Below the pieces are notes generated by a model. That model did not search any database. It had not been told where the DNA came from and saw nothing but the letters and a program-made list of their open reading frames with translations. A stretch of 41,490 nucleotides of DNA from positions 80,839-122,328 of the forward strand of contig JAISCX010000035.1 of assembly GCA_031265235.1 (NCBI GenBank), read 5' to 3'. This document shows positions 16,928 through 25,319 of the stretch, in pieces. The translations under genes and the position numbers were made by a program. The number at the start of each line of letters is the position of its first letter. The first letter of the stretch is position 1. The stretch comes from Rickettsiales bacterium. Its GTDB lineage: Bacteria; Pseudomonadota; Alphaproteobacteria; Rs-D84.

Positions 16928-16967
16928 CGCAAAGCGCGGATAACGCCACGTTGTCCCGCGCTTTGCG
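16928..16967. repeat. Hairpin between secD and secF
   Basis: Perfect 12-bp inverted repeat CGCAAAGCGCGG / CCGCGCTTTGCG. Confidence 0.8.
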
Positions 16968-16996
16968 CCACGCGGCAAAAGTCAAAGGTTTTTATT

Positions 16997-17857
16997 ATGC
17001 AATTAAAGTTTATGAAGTATAGAAAACTGTCGTATTGGATTTCCGGAATTCTGGTTATCGCGTCCGTCGCGTCCCTTTGTTTCAAGGGGCTGAACTATGG
17101 CATTGATTTTGCGGGCGGAATTTCCATGGAAGTCGCGCCGGTGTCAAGCGATTACACCATTGACAGAATGCGCGGCGATTTGTCCCGTTTTTCTCCCGAA
17201 TTGCAAGAGGTGGCGGAAAGCAAAACCGTTCTGGTCAGGGTCGGGCTTAAAAAAGATTCCACGGAAGAACATCAGAACCAGGCAGTCCGCGAAATCAAGG
17301 AAATACTGGGGGACAAGGTGCAATACCGCCAGGTTCAGATTGTCGGGCCTAAGATCGGAAACGAACTGATACGCGGCGGCATCATGGCGGTGATATTCTC
17401 GTTCCTTTTGATGTCCATATATATTTGGATAAGGTACAAGGGGGGGTATGCCGTCGGGTCCTTGGTTTCCTTGGTCTTGGACTTTGTCCTTATGTTCGGA
17501 TTCTTTTCCATCGCGGGGCTGGAATTCAATCAGACCGCGATCGCGGTTATACTCATGGGGCTTGGGTATTCTATAAACGACAAAGTCGTGAATTATGACC
17601 GGATCGAAGAGAATGCAAAGAAATACCATAAAATGCCCCAAGATAATCTGATAGACTTGTCTATAAACGAAATGATGCGGCGGACGATACTGACGTCCGT
17701 CACGACCATGCTTTGCATGCTGGGGCTTTATTTCTTCAGCGGGGCGGTTCTGCGCGAATTTTCAGAGGCGATGATGTTCTGCATAGTCATGGGCACGCTG
17801 ACCAGCATATACATTTCCAATGTCGTTCTGTATCATTTTAATATCAGGAAAGATTAA
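16997..17857 (+). CDS. secF: Protein translocase subunit SecF
   Basis: GLNYGIDFAGGISMEV, GYSINDKVVNYDRIEEN; ATG 16997 preferred. Confidence 0.93.
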   Translation: MQLKFMKYRKLSYWISGILVIASVASLCFKGLNYGIDFAGGISMEVAPVSSDYTIDRMRGDLSRFSPELQEVAESKTVLVRVGLKKDSTEEHQNQAVREIKEILGDKVQYRQVQIVGPKIGNELIRGGIMAVIFSFLLMSIYIWIRYKGGYAVGSLVSLVLDFVLMFGFFSIAGLEFNQTAIAVILMGLGYSINDKVVNYDRIEENAKKYHKMPQDNLIDLSINEMMRRTILTSVTTMLCMLGLYFFSGAVLREFSEAMMFCIVMGTLTSIYISNVVLYHFNIRKD

Positions 17858-17859
17858 TT

Positions 17860-17888
17860 AAAAACGTCGGATAAAATCCGACGTTTTT
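17860..17888. terminator. Bidirectional intrinsic terminator
   Basis: aaaaacgtcggat-aaa-atccgacgttttt between convergent genes. Confidence 0.9.
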
Positions 17889-17932
17889 ATTACCAGTCCC
17901 CGACATTGCCAGGGTTCCAAATACCCGTGGTT

Positions 17933-18439
17933 CTAGTTTGCCACGCAATAGCCGGTAATCTGGTCCAAAGACTTGCATTCGAGTATTGCAGGGTTCGATT
18001 CGCACAATGTTTCCATCTGTATTTTTAATCTGGTCATTTCTGCTTCCGTTTGTGCAAAATCTTCTTTTTTCTTATCCCATTTTTTGAATGCCGCTTTAAA
18101 TTCTTTCGCGGTATTTTTTGCATCTTTTTCCAGTTCCTTTGCCAGTTTCTTGGGGTCCGGATACTTTGATTTTAGTTCTTCCTTTGACAGGCAGGCCTGT
18201 GTGGCGCCATCCCAATTTTTATCAGAACAGTTTGAACAGTCGACATATTTTGCATACGTTGCGGTATCATTGTTTCTTAAATCTTTAAGGGCGGCCCTCA
18301 ATTGTCCCGCATCCATGGTTTTAAAAGATTCGCCCAGGAATGGAGTAAAGCAATCTCTCTTGACGGCGGCTTGCGCAGATGCGCCGGACATTGCCATGAT
18401 TGTTGCAATTAATCTGATCATAAGTTTTTTGTTTTTCAT
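17933..18439 (-). CDS. Hypothetical secreted coiled-coil protein, Cys-containing
   Basis: Signal peptide MKNKKLMIRLIATIMAMSGASAQAA; Lys/Glu-rich helix; several Cys. Confidence 0.55.
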   Translation of the reverse strand: MKNKKLMIRLIATIMAMSGASAQAAVKRDCFTPFLGESFKTMDAGQLRAALKDLRNNDTATYAKYVDCSNCSDKNWDGATQACLSKEELKSKYPDPKKLAKELEKDAKNTAKEFKAAFKKWDKKKEDFAQTEAEMTRLKIQMETLCESNPAILECKSLDQITGYCVAN

Positions 18440-18471
18440 GTTTTTTCCTTTGGTTTTTATTCCTCAACATA

Positions 18472-18540
18472 GCGCTGTTTAACTACCCCGGAAAGCTTGG
18501 CAATTTATCGCCCTAGCTTTCCGGGGTAGTTAAACAGCGC
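18472..18540. repeat. Perfect 26-bp inverted repeat (palindromic element or terminator)
   Basis: GCGCTGTTTAACTACCCCGGAAAGCT (18472-18497), 17-nt loop, AGCTTTCCGGGGTAGTTAAACAGCGC (18515-18540). Confidence 0.95.
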
Positions 18541-18573
18541 CATTTTGCGAAATGTGTTTTGATTCATGCCTTT

Positions 18574-20031
18574 TCATTCATCTATGCTTTCGTTTTCTAT
18601 TTCTTCTTCTTGGCTGCTCTCTTCCTCAATCTGTTCATCGCCGACATCTTCTTCGGGATTCCACTTTTCTTCATCGCTGGCAACTGTTTCGCCGATTGTT
18701 TCCAGCAATTTATCGACCCGGCCTTTGGCGGTGATTGTATTATTGGATGCCGTCGCTGCGGTATCCGCGGCACTTTTTGCTGTCCCCGCCGCCGCCTTGG
18801 CTTTTTCCATCGCGTTTTTCGCGTCTTTCACTGCCGTGGCTGCATTTGTTGCTTTTTGCTGTGCCACCGCCGTTTCACGTTCAGCGGATGCCAAATTCTG
18901 ATTTGTTTCCAGAATCAAATCACTCAGTTCGCGCATGCCTGTTGTTACTTCCTGTTGTTTTTCTGGAACGTCTTTATCTGTATTGACTTCTCCGTTTTCG
19001 TCCTTATCTGGCTTTTTCTTTTCGTCATCCAGATCTCGTTCTGCTTTTTTCAAAGCGGTTTGTGCCTTCGTTATAGAATCCCTGGCTTTTGATACTTCGC
19101 CTGCGTATCTGGCTACGTTGGCTGATGCGGACTTCACCTCAGCTTCCAACCGGCCCAAGGTAGATTCTTGGCTATTAAACGCTATTTGCGCCGCGTTTGC
19201 GTCGTTCGATGCGGTTTGCGCTTTGGTATCTGCCGATTCCGCTGTCACCAGATTTTGGGCCATGGCGCTTTGGTGCTGGTTCAATTCGGCAAGCAGTTTG
19301 TTTATCTCTGCGCTTTTCTTTTGATTTTCTAGATTTTCAAAGCTTGCCCGCTGTTCCGCAAGTTTTGCCGTTACTTCGGATATAGCCTCGGTCACGGTTT
19401 TTGCCGCATCTTGCGTTTTCGACAAATAGTTTTTCACGTTGCCGATTTCGATCGAAACAGTGCTTTTTAATGGCGCTATTTCGCCCTTGTTGGCCGTCAC
19501 CGTCCTTTCTGCCGTCAATGCCGCACTTTTCGTGGATTCTGCCTTTTGTATAATTGCGTTTATGTCGGACGTTGCAGCTGCGCCGGACAATATGCTTGTG
19601 CCCCCATAGTTTTCCGAATTGCCCCCGCCTAGTTTTCCGTCACTTATGCCAAGGACGCTCCGGACATTGTCAAGCAGGCTCTTTTTTACGCAACCCCCTT
19701 TGTCTTCGTCGAATTTGTAATCCGCGCCTTTTTTCATTATGCAGACATCGTTGGCTGCGGCGACAAGATTATGATATCCGGCTGTGAAATCTTTATCTTT
19801 TTCTGAATCTGCGACGGGTTTTTGTCTTTCAGCTTTTTTTTGACCATTGTTCGCCCGATTGGTCAAAGGGACGGATTCCTTGGCTACGAGTTCTTCCTCT
19901 ATTTCTTCTTCCTCCTCTTCTTCGTCTTCGGTATCGGGGTCGTCTTGGGCATATGCGTAATTGTAATGCGAATGCAGGGACAGCATCGCGCCGCTAATCG
20001 CAAATACAAAAAATAGGTTTCTGAAAAACAA
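18574..20031 (-). CDS. Hypothetical secreted acidic coiled-coil protein
   Basis: N-terminal hydrophobic segment, Glu/Asp run DTEDEEEEEEEIEEEL, long Ala/Lys/Glu-rich heptad region, acidic C-terminus EEESSQEEEIENESIDE. Confidence 0.55.
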   Translation of the reverse strand: MFFRNLFFVFAISGAMLSLHSHYNYAYAQDDPDTEDEEEEEEEIEEELVAKESVPLTNRANNGQKKAERQKPVADSEKDKDFTAGYHNLVAAANDVCIMKKGADYKFDEDKGGCVKKSLLDNVRSVLGISDGKLGGGNSENYGGTSILSGAAATSDINAIIQKAESTKSAALTAERTVTANKGEIAPLKSTVSIEIGNVKNYLSKTQDAAKTVTEAISEVTAKLAEQRASFENLENQKKSAEINKLLAELNQHQSAMAQNLVTAESADTKAQTASNDANAAQIAFNSQESTLGRLEAEVKSASANVARYAGEVSKARDSITKAQTALKKAERDLDDEKKKPDKDENGEVNTDKDVPEKQQEVTTGMRELSDLILETNQNLASAERETAVAQQKATNAATAVKDAKNAMEKAKAAAGTAKSAADTAATASNNTITAKGRVDKLLETIGETVASDEEKWNPEEDVGDEQIEEESSQEEEIENESIDE

Positions 20032-20046
20032 TATTATCCCCGTTAC

Positions 20047-20071
20047 AAAAAAACCGCCAAAGGATTGACGG
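20047..20071 (-). terminator. Intrinsic terminator of the candidate ncRNA
   Basis: Minus strand CCGTCAA-TCCT-TTGGCGG-TTTTTTT. Confidence 0.8.
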
Positions 20072-20300
20072 TCGGGGAGTTAAGAAAATCATAGAACAAA
20101 TGACCCCGCTGGATTTCGCCCGGCTGCGCAAACGCGGTCGAGGCTGTTCTATACCAGCGGCTCCCCGACTTTGCGAGGAATCACGATAAAATAAAAAGCG
20201 CATTCCGCGCCTTATTTTTTCGTGCGGATTCAACGCGTGATTAAACGCGCTGTGTTCTATGGGCTTTCTTATGGCCCCGAACCCAAATCCCTTTGGATTC
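20047..20300 (-). ncRNA. Candidate structured non-coding RNA with pseudoknot and intrinsic terminator
   Basis: Promoter immediately upstream (20307-20335), local hairpins, pseudoknot 20071-20169, terminator 20047-20071; no plausible ORF. Confidence 0.6.
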
Positions 20301-20306
20301 GCATGC

Positions 20307-20335
20307 ATTATAATACATCTTGCGTTGCATTGCAA
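20307..20335 (-). promoter_or_regulatory. Sigma70-type promoter of the candidate ncRNA
   Basis: Minus strand TTGCAA (20335-20330), 17-nt spacer, TATAAT (20312-20307). Confidence 0.7.
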
Positions 20336-20355
20336 TAATTTTTATAATTTTGACG

Positions 20356-21891
20356 ATGAGAAAAATATTTATATCTTTTTTGTTGCCTTATGCCCTTTGC
20401 CTTATGCCTTTGAATGCCGCAGAGCTGTTTGATCCGAAAGAAACGATGCGGGACGGTCTGAATATAATTCAGGTGTCCGATGCTTTCGCCGATATTTACG
20501 AGAAATTGAACGGCATGAAATGGGGCGGAAAAAATATCAACGTCGCGATAGAGAGTTTGGAAAATATAGATAAAAACGCGCACATCGCCGCAATGGACGA
20601 ACGCGTGGTGCTTGTCTGGAAGGATTCGATTGTCGGAAACTGGCCGCGACCGAAACCCGGCGATTGGAACGGATTTGGAGAGATTACAACGGCCCTGGTG
20701 CTGAAATTGCGCGAATATGTCCCGTCGCTGCATAAATTGTCGGAAAGCGGTGTTTATGAGGCCGCGGTCGGCGCGCTGATGCGGGGCATTGATGAAAGCG
20801 GGAGATACATCCATTCCAAGGCTGCCGAAATCATGGAAGACGGACGGCTGCTGACATCCGCGGGACTGGAAGGCGCCCAGGATGAGCGCGGAAACTTTCG
20901 CGTATCCGGCGTTTACAAGGGCGGACTTGCGGACGACCAAGGGATTAAGGAAGGCGATCTGATCACGGAAATAAACGGGACGGCCGTTGCGGCCATGACC
21001 CCGGGCGAGGTCGCTGGGGCGTTATCGGGCTTTAATTCCGGAACGTTGAAAATGAACGTTTTGAATCCGTCCGGCGCACGTCCCGTAATTCTGCGCCGCG
21101 CGACAATTATCATAGCGGATGCGGATATAATATGGAAGGACACAGTGGGCGTCGAACGGGACGCGGATAAAACCGGAATTCTTGAAATCGTGATTACAAA
21201 AGTCAGCGACAATTCGGCCGCGATTATAAACGAGGCGCTGATTAAATATGCCGCCGCCGCGGCCGGCATAGTTCTGGATCTGCGGGCGGCGGGCGGCGAT
21301 GACGAACGCGCCGCGGCAAAAATCGCAGGCCTGTTTATGGGGCGTGTTCCGGTCTTGCGGTCGGTTGAAACGGCGTCATCGGAAATTGAAATAACGCCGG
21401 GCGGCACCGCGGTTCTGCCATCAGGCATTCCAATAGTCGTTTTGGTATCCATTGGCACGCACGGCACGGCCGAGGCGTTGTCAGCCGCATTTTACGAACA
21501 GGGCAGGGGTTTGCTGGTTGGCACGCCGACCGCTGGCCGCGCGCGTTTGGCAACGCGCCTTGATTTGAAAAGCGGCGGCCAGCTGGAGGTTATGAACCGC
21601 CTTGTCAAAACGGGCGCGGGGCGAATAATAGACGGGCGCGGGGTATTTCCGATAGTATGTCTTTCTAATATAAGAAATTCCGAACAGCAAAGCGCGTTCT
21701 TTGTAAACGTGATAAACGGCGATTTTGGCGGCCGCGATTTTAACAGAGAGCCGGACGTTAATCAAGCAAGCGTCCGCAAGGGTTGCCCGCCGATAAAAAG
21801 CGGCGCGGACGAAGACGCCATAGCCGCCGCCGTGTCGGCCAAAGTGCTTACAGACGCCAGGGTTTATGACGGATTGATGAGGGGAAATTAA
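20356..21891 (+). CDS. S41 family peptidase-like protein with PDZ domain (probably catalytically inactive)
   Basis: Signal peptide MRKIFISFLLPYALCLMPLNA; PDZ GGLADDQGIKEGDLITEINGTAV; S41 core IVLDLRAAGGDD...VLVSIGTHGTAEALSAAFYEQGRGLLVGTPTAGRARL. ATG 20356 preferred. Confidence 0.7.
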   Translation: MRKIFISFLLPYALCLMPLNAAELFDPKETMRDGLNIIQVSDAFADIYEKLNGMKWGGKNINVAIESLENIDKNAHIAAMDERVVLVWKDSIVGNWPRPKPGDWNGFGEITTALVLKLREYVPSLHKLSESGVYEAAVGALMRGIDESGRYIHSKAAEIMEDGRLLTSAGLEGAQDERGNFRVSGVYKGGLADDQGIKEGDLITEINGTAVAAMTPGEVAGALSGFNSGTLKMNVLNPSGARPVILRRATIIIADADIIWKDTVGVERDADKTGILEIVITKVSDNSAAIINEALIKYAAAAAGIVLDLRAAGGDDERAAAKIAGLFMGRVPVLRSVETASSEIEITPGGTAVLPSGIPIVVLVSIGTHGTAEALSAAFYEQGRGLLVGTPTAGRARLATRLDLKSGGQLEVMNRLVKTGAGRIIDGRGVFPIVCLSNIRNSEQQSAFFVNVINGDFGGRDFNREPDVNQASVRKGCPPIKSGADEDAIAAAVSAKVLTDARVYDGLMRGN

Positions 21892-21892
21892 A

Positions 21893-22540
21893 TTGAAAGG
21901 CACGGCGGAAAAGATTTACGGCTTTATGGACGTGATTGAACAGTTGTGCCATGTTCGCCGCGATATTTACCGCCGCGACGGGGTCAAGGAATCCGATAGC
22001 GACCATATCATGAAGCTGTCGCTTTTGCTTTTGCTTGTTTTACCCTATATAAAGCAGCCGGTCGATGCGAGAAAGGTTCTGGAACTGGCGCTGGTCCATG
22101 ATTTGGCAGAGTCAGACGCCGGCGACACGCCGCGCCTGCAAAGCGATCATTCGCCGGAAATAAAGGCCATGAAAAAAATCCGCGAGACAGAGGCCATACA
22201 AAAATACCGGGATGCTTTGCCCGAACCGATCGGGCGGAAAATTTTTGATTTGTTCGCAGAATACGAAGAAAGAAAAACCCCGGAAGCAAAACTGGTCAAG
22301 GCATTCGACAAATTCGAAGGCGACATGCAGGCGTTGAAGGAAAACAAGGGATTGCGCTTTTACCAGGACGGCAGATACAAATTCATACTAAATTATTTAA
22401 AAGAAGACCTGGATGCGGCGGAGAATGAGGATGAGCCGCTGATGGTTGAATTGCAGAAATTGCAGCTGGCGCTGGCGCAGAATTATATAGACGAACTGCT
22501 GGCCGACGGATCGCTGGAACGGGCGGGGGATGCAAAATGA
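21893..22540 (+). CDS. HD domain-containing protein (YfbR/HD_3-like)
   Basis: ESDSDHIMKLSLLLLLV...VLELALVHDLAESDAGDTP. Confidence 0.7.
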   Translation: MKGTAEKIYGFMDVIEQLCHVRRDIYRRDGVKESDSDHIMKLSLLLLLVLPYIKQPVDARKVLELALVHDLAESDAGDTPRLQSDHSPEIKAMKKIRETEAIQKYRDALPEPIGRKIFDLFAEYEERKTPEAKLVKAFDKFEGDMQALKENKGLRFYQDGRYKFILNYLKEDLDAAENEDEPLMVELQKLQLALAQNYIDELLADGSLERAGDAK

Positions 22541-22938
22541 AAGACAAGCTTGTAGAAATGGCAGGATATCTTGCGAACAGGATGGATCTGAACGGCTACA
22601 AGGACAACCGCGCGGGCACGGTCGCGGCCGCATTGTTGTCCAGGTCCGGCAATATATACACCGGAATCAATGTGCATACCGCATGCGATCTTGGGTTTTG
22701 CGCCGAAGCGTCCGCGATTGCGGAAATGCTGAAAAACGGAGAATCTGAAATAGAGATGATTGTCGCCGTCACATACAAGGGCGAGATAATTACCCCATGC
22801 GGCCGCTGTCGAGAATTTATGTATCAGATAAATAAAAACAACCTGAATGCGGGTATAATTATTGATAAAAGGACAGTCCGGACTTTAAGCGATTTGTTGC
22901 CATATAATTGGCTGACAAGAAAGGTCGGCGATAATTAA
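22537..22938 (+). CDS. Cytidine deaminase-like zinc enzyme
   Basis: GINVHTACDLGFCAEASAIAEM and TPCGRCREFM (C[AE]E / PCGxC zinc motifs). Confidence 0.75.
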   Translation: MKDKLVEMAGYLANRMDLNGYKDNRAGTVAAALLSRSGNIYTGINVHTACDLGFCAEASAIAEMLKNGESEIEMIVAVTYKGEIITPCGRCREFMYQINKNNLNAGIIIDKRTVRTLSDLLPYNWLTRKVGDN

Positions 22939-23157
22939 CTTTAACTGTGTCAGTTTAATTATATATGGTAATGCATTGTTTTTCTGTGTTTAAGAGTTGG
23001 CAAAGTTAAACCGGCATATTACGACTTTTATTTTTTTAGGCAGGTCTGGCTACATGCCGGATGGCAAGAAAATACAGGTAACGGTGAACCGAAAAACGCA
23101 AAAAAATCGGGCGAACGCGCAATTTGCTGAATCTGATAAGACAATCCCGCCGCGCAG

Positions 23158-23931
23158 TTAAAACAAAATATTCAGTCTGGCGCCAAGCCGCCATTCCTCA
23201 TGTTCGAATTCATATTCGGCGACGCCCGCGTATATTGTTCTGCCATAGCGTTTCGCAAGTCGTCCGCCCAACCATTCTTTATTAAAATTAGGGGCGGTTG
23301 ATTTGCGGACGCCGGCTGAAAATCCCAACGACCAGTCGTAAAACAGCCTGAAATACGCCTCTGGAATCAGGTCGATATAAGCATGCCCGTGCGTTTCGTC
23401 AAAAATCCAGCTGGCTTGCAAAGTGCCGGAAACGGTCAGCCATGACCATTGTTTGCCAGCTCTTGCGCCGATATAATATCTGGCGGCCGCGAATTCCGGG
23501 ACCCTATCCGCGCCGGAAAATTGCACGCCCGCAAGCAGATCTGTCAGTATGCCGGTTCGTAAAATTCTGTAAATACCGCCGACGTCCGGCCCAGAGAACC
23601 CGTATTTGTTCCCATCGAAATCTTGCTGATAGTCCAGATTGGCCAGTATGGTCAGATGATCATTGACGCCTATGGACAATTGTTCCGATAGACGCGCTAT
23701 GCTTTTATTGCTAAGGCTTAGGGTTGTTTTGGACAAAATATGACCCGTCTTTAGCATAAATATCGGATCTTCGGTATCAAGCGCGGTTCTGTCCCCGGGA
23801 TTTTGTTGCGCGGATTTTTGATAATCGTCCGCGTATAGCGTCTCTTCTTCCAAGGAATATTCGGCAAACGCGGGCGGGGCAGCAAAGATGCAAACGGTTG
23901 CTATGGCAAGATGGTTTAAAATGCTTTTCAT
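23158..23931 (-). CDS. Putative outer membrane protein
   Basis: Signal peptide, beta-rich, terminal Phe (RLGARLNILF). Confidence 0.5.
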   Translation of the reverse strand: MKSILNHLAIATVCIFAAPPAFAEYSLEEETLYADDYQKSAQQNPGDRTALDTEDPIFMLKTGHILSKTTLSLSNKSIARLSEQLSIGVNDHLTILANLDYQQDFDGNKYGFSGPDVGGIYRILRTGILTDLLAGVQFSGADRVPEFAAARYYIGARAGKQWSWLTVSGTLQASWIFDETHGHAYIDLIPEAYFRLFYDWSLGFSAGVRKSTAPNFNKEWLGGRLAKRYGRTIYAGVAEYEFEHEEWRLGARLNILF

Positions 23932-23985
23932 GTCGTTATATATGCGAATAGGGCAGCTGCGCGCGCTTTGCGCGCGGAACCCAAT

Positions 23986-25260
23986 TTAAAAATACAAGAA
24001 CGCCTTTACCCCGACCAACGTGTCGCTGTATGAATCCATCTTGATCTGGCCGATGTATTCGGCGGAAATGGTCTTTGACCAGCCCCAGGCTTCGGTTTTG
24101 TCGCCGCCGTTCGCGCTATCCCAGGCCGACATGCGGCCATAAAGCCCGATCGCGAATGATTGCAGCGGCTGATAGAATAATCCGGCGTTTATTCCCGCCT
24201 GGGAATGCCAGTCATAGTCTCCGAAAGTCAGTTCCACGTTTACGGACCAGTCGTCGTTAAGCGCGCTGAACAGTCCGGCGCCGCCTTCCAGATACAACGA
24301 TCGGTCTATGTCTCGTTTAAATGCAAAGAACGTAACTTGGCCTGCATCATTGGTAACCCCGTTTCCGTATGAATTGTCTTTCCAGCCGACCGACCATGCC
24401 CGCACAAGGCCGTATATGGTCGAATTCGCAATCTTGTATCCAAGCTTTGCATCCGCCAAGAATGCATTTGCGGTTTCATTCCATTGATAATATCCAGAAA
24501 TGGACGAAATCCAGTCCGCGTCTTCATAAAATCGCCACTGCAGCCCGATCCCCCATTGATCAAAGCCGCTGTTTGTATTTTTATCGTTCGGGATCGTCGG
24601 GCCGTCCCAATTCATTTCCAGCGTATTCTGGCCGTATCGCGCGCTGCCGATAATCGCGACCGTATCCGTTATCCCAAAAGACAGGTCTTCCTTGATAAAT
24701 AGTTCCGTGGCGTTCCAATTTCCGGTCTGGCCTATGAAATCGATTTGTGCCGGCACGACATTTTGAAATGCGAAATCATATGAATTTTTAGACCAGCCAA
24801 TATCCGTTATGCTGCCGATGCGGCCTTGCGTCGGCTGGAAAAACGGGTGCGCAAGATGATATTTGCGGACTGATTTTTGCTTTGCGGTTTCCGCACGCTT
24901 GCTTTGGACGGGCGCCGGCGCCGGTTCGTCGCAGTTGCTGTCGCATCCGTCAAAATCCCTATATATATCCGCGCGCCTGCCCGGCGACGCGTAATACATA
25001 TTCTGGCCGTCGCGCACGCCGTATCCGTCGTCCGTCGCGCCGGTTTCTATATCCGCAATCTTGTTGACATGGACACCGATAGTGCTGGGCCGTGCGGGAC
25101 CGCCGGCCATATCCGCGACAGAAGCACCGTGATACCCCGTTTCTGCATACCCGATATTGTTGCGGATTATGGTCGCAGCGGATACCGGCATGGGATTTAA
25201 AACCGCCCCGATGCCAAAAGCCGCCGCCGCCCACACGAATAAAGACAATTGCTTTTTCAT
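23986..25260 (-). CDS. Putative outer membrane beta-barrel protein
   Basis: Signal peptide, beta-rich, terminal Phe (SYSDTLVGVKAFLYF). Confidence 0.55.
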   Translation of the reverse strand: MKKQLSLFVWAAAAFGIGAVLNPMPVSAATIIRNNIGYAETGYHGASVADMAGGPARPSTIGVHVNKIADIETGATDDGYGVRDGQNMYYASPGRRADIYRDFDGCDSNCDEPAPAPVQSKRAETAKQKSVRKYHLAHPFFQPTQGRIGSITDIGWSKNSYDFAFQNVVPAQIDFIGQTGNWNATELFIKEDLSFGITDTVAIIGSARYGQNTLEMNWDGPTIPNDKNTNSGFDQWGIGLQWRFYEDADWISSISGYYQWNETANAFLADAKLGYKIANSTIYGLVRAWSVGWKDNSYGNGVTNDAGQVTFFAFKRDIDRSLYLEGGAGLFSALNDDWSVNVELTFGDYDWHSQAGINAGLFYQPLQSFAIGLYGRMSAWDSANGGDKTEAWGWSKTISAEYIGQIKMDSYSDTLVGVKAFLYF

Positions 25261-25319
25261 GAAAAGTCCTTTGTAATTTATTAGGAGTATTATATCATAA
25301 AAGGCCGGGATAAAAAAGT

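Noticed and set aside
20047-20300. tmRNA (including permuted two-piece alpha-type) identity for the candidate ncRNA
   Set aside because: No tag-peptide ORF, no recognisable tRNA-like T-arm/CCA end; left as unidentified. A cmscan is needed to be certain.
23030-23160. Short ORF MPDGKKIQVTVNRKTQKNRANAQFAESDKTIPPRS in the gap after the cytidine deaminase gene
   Set aside because: Only 35 aa, no clear ribosome-binding site or domain; not supportable from sequence alone.
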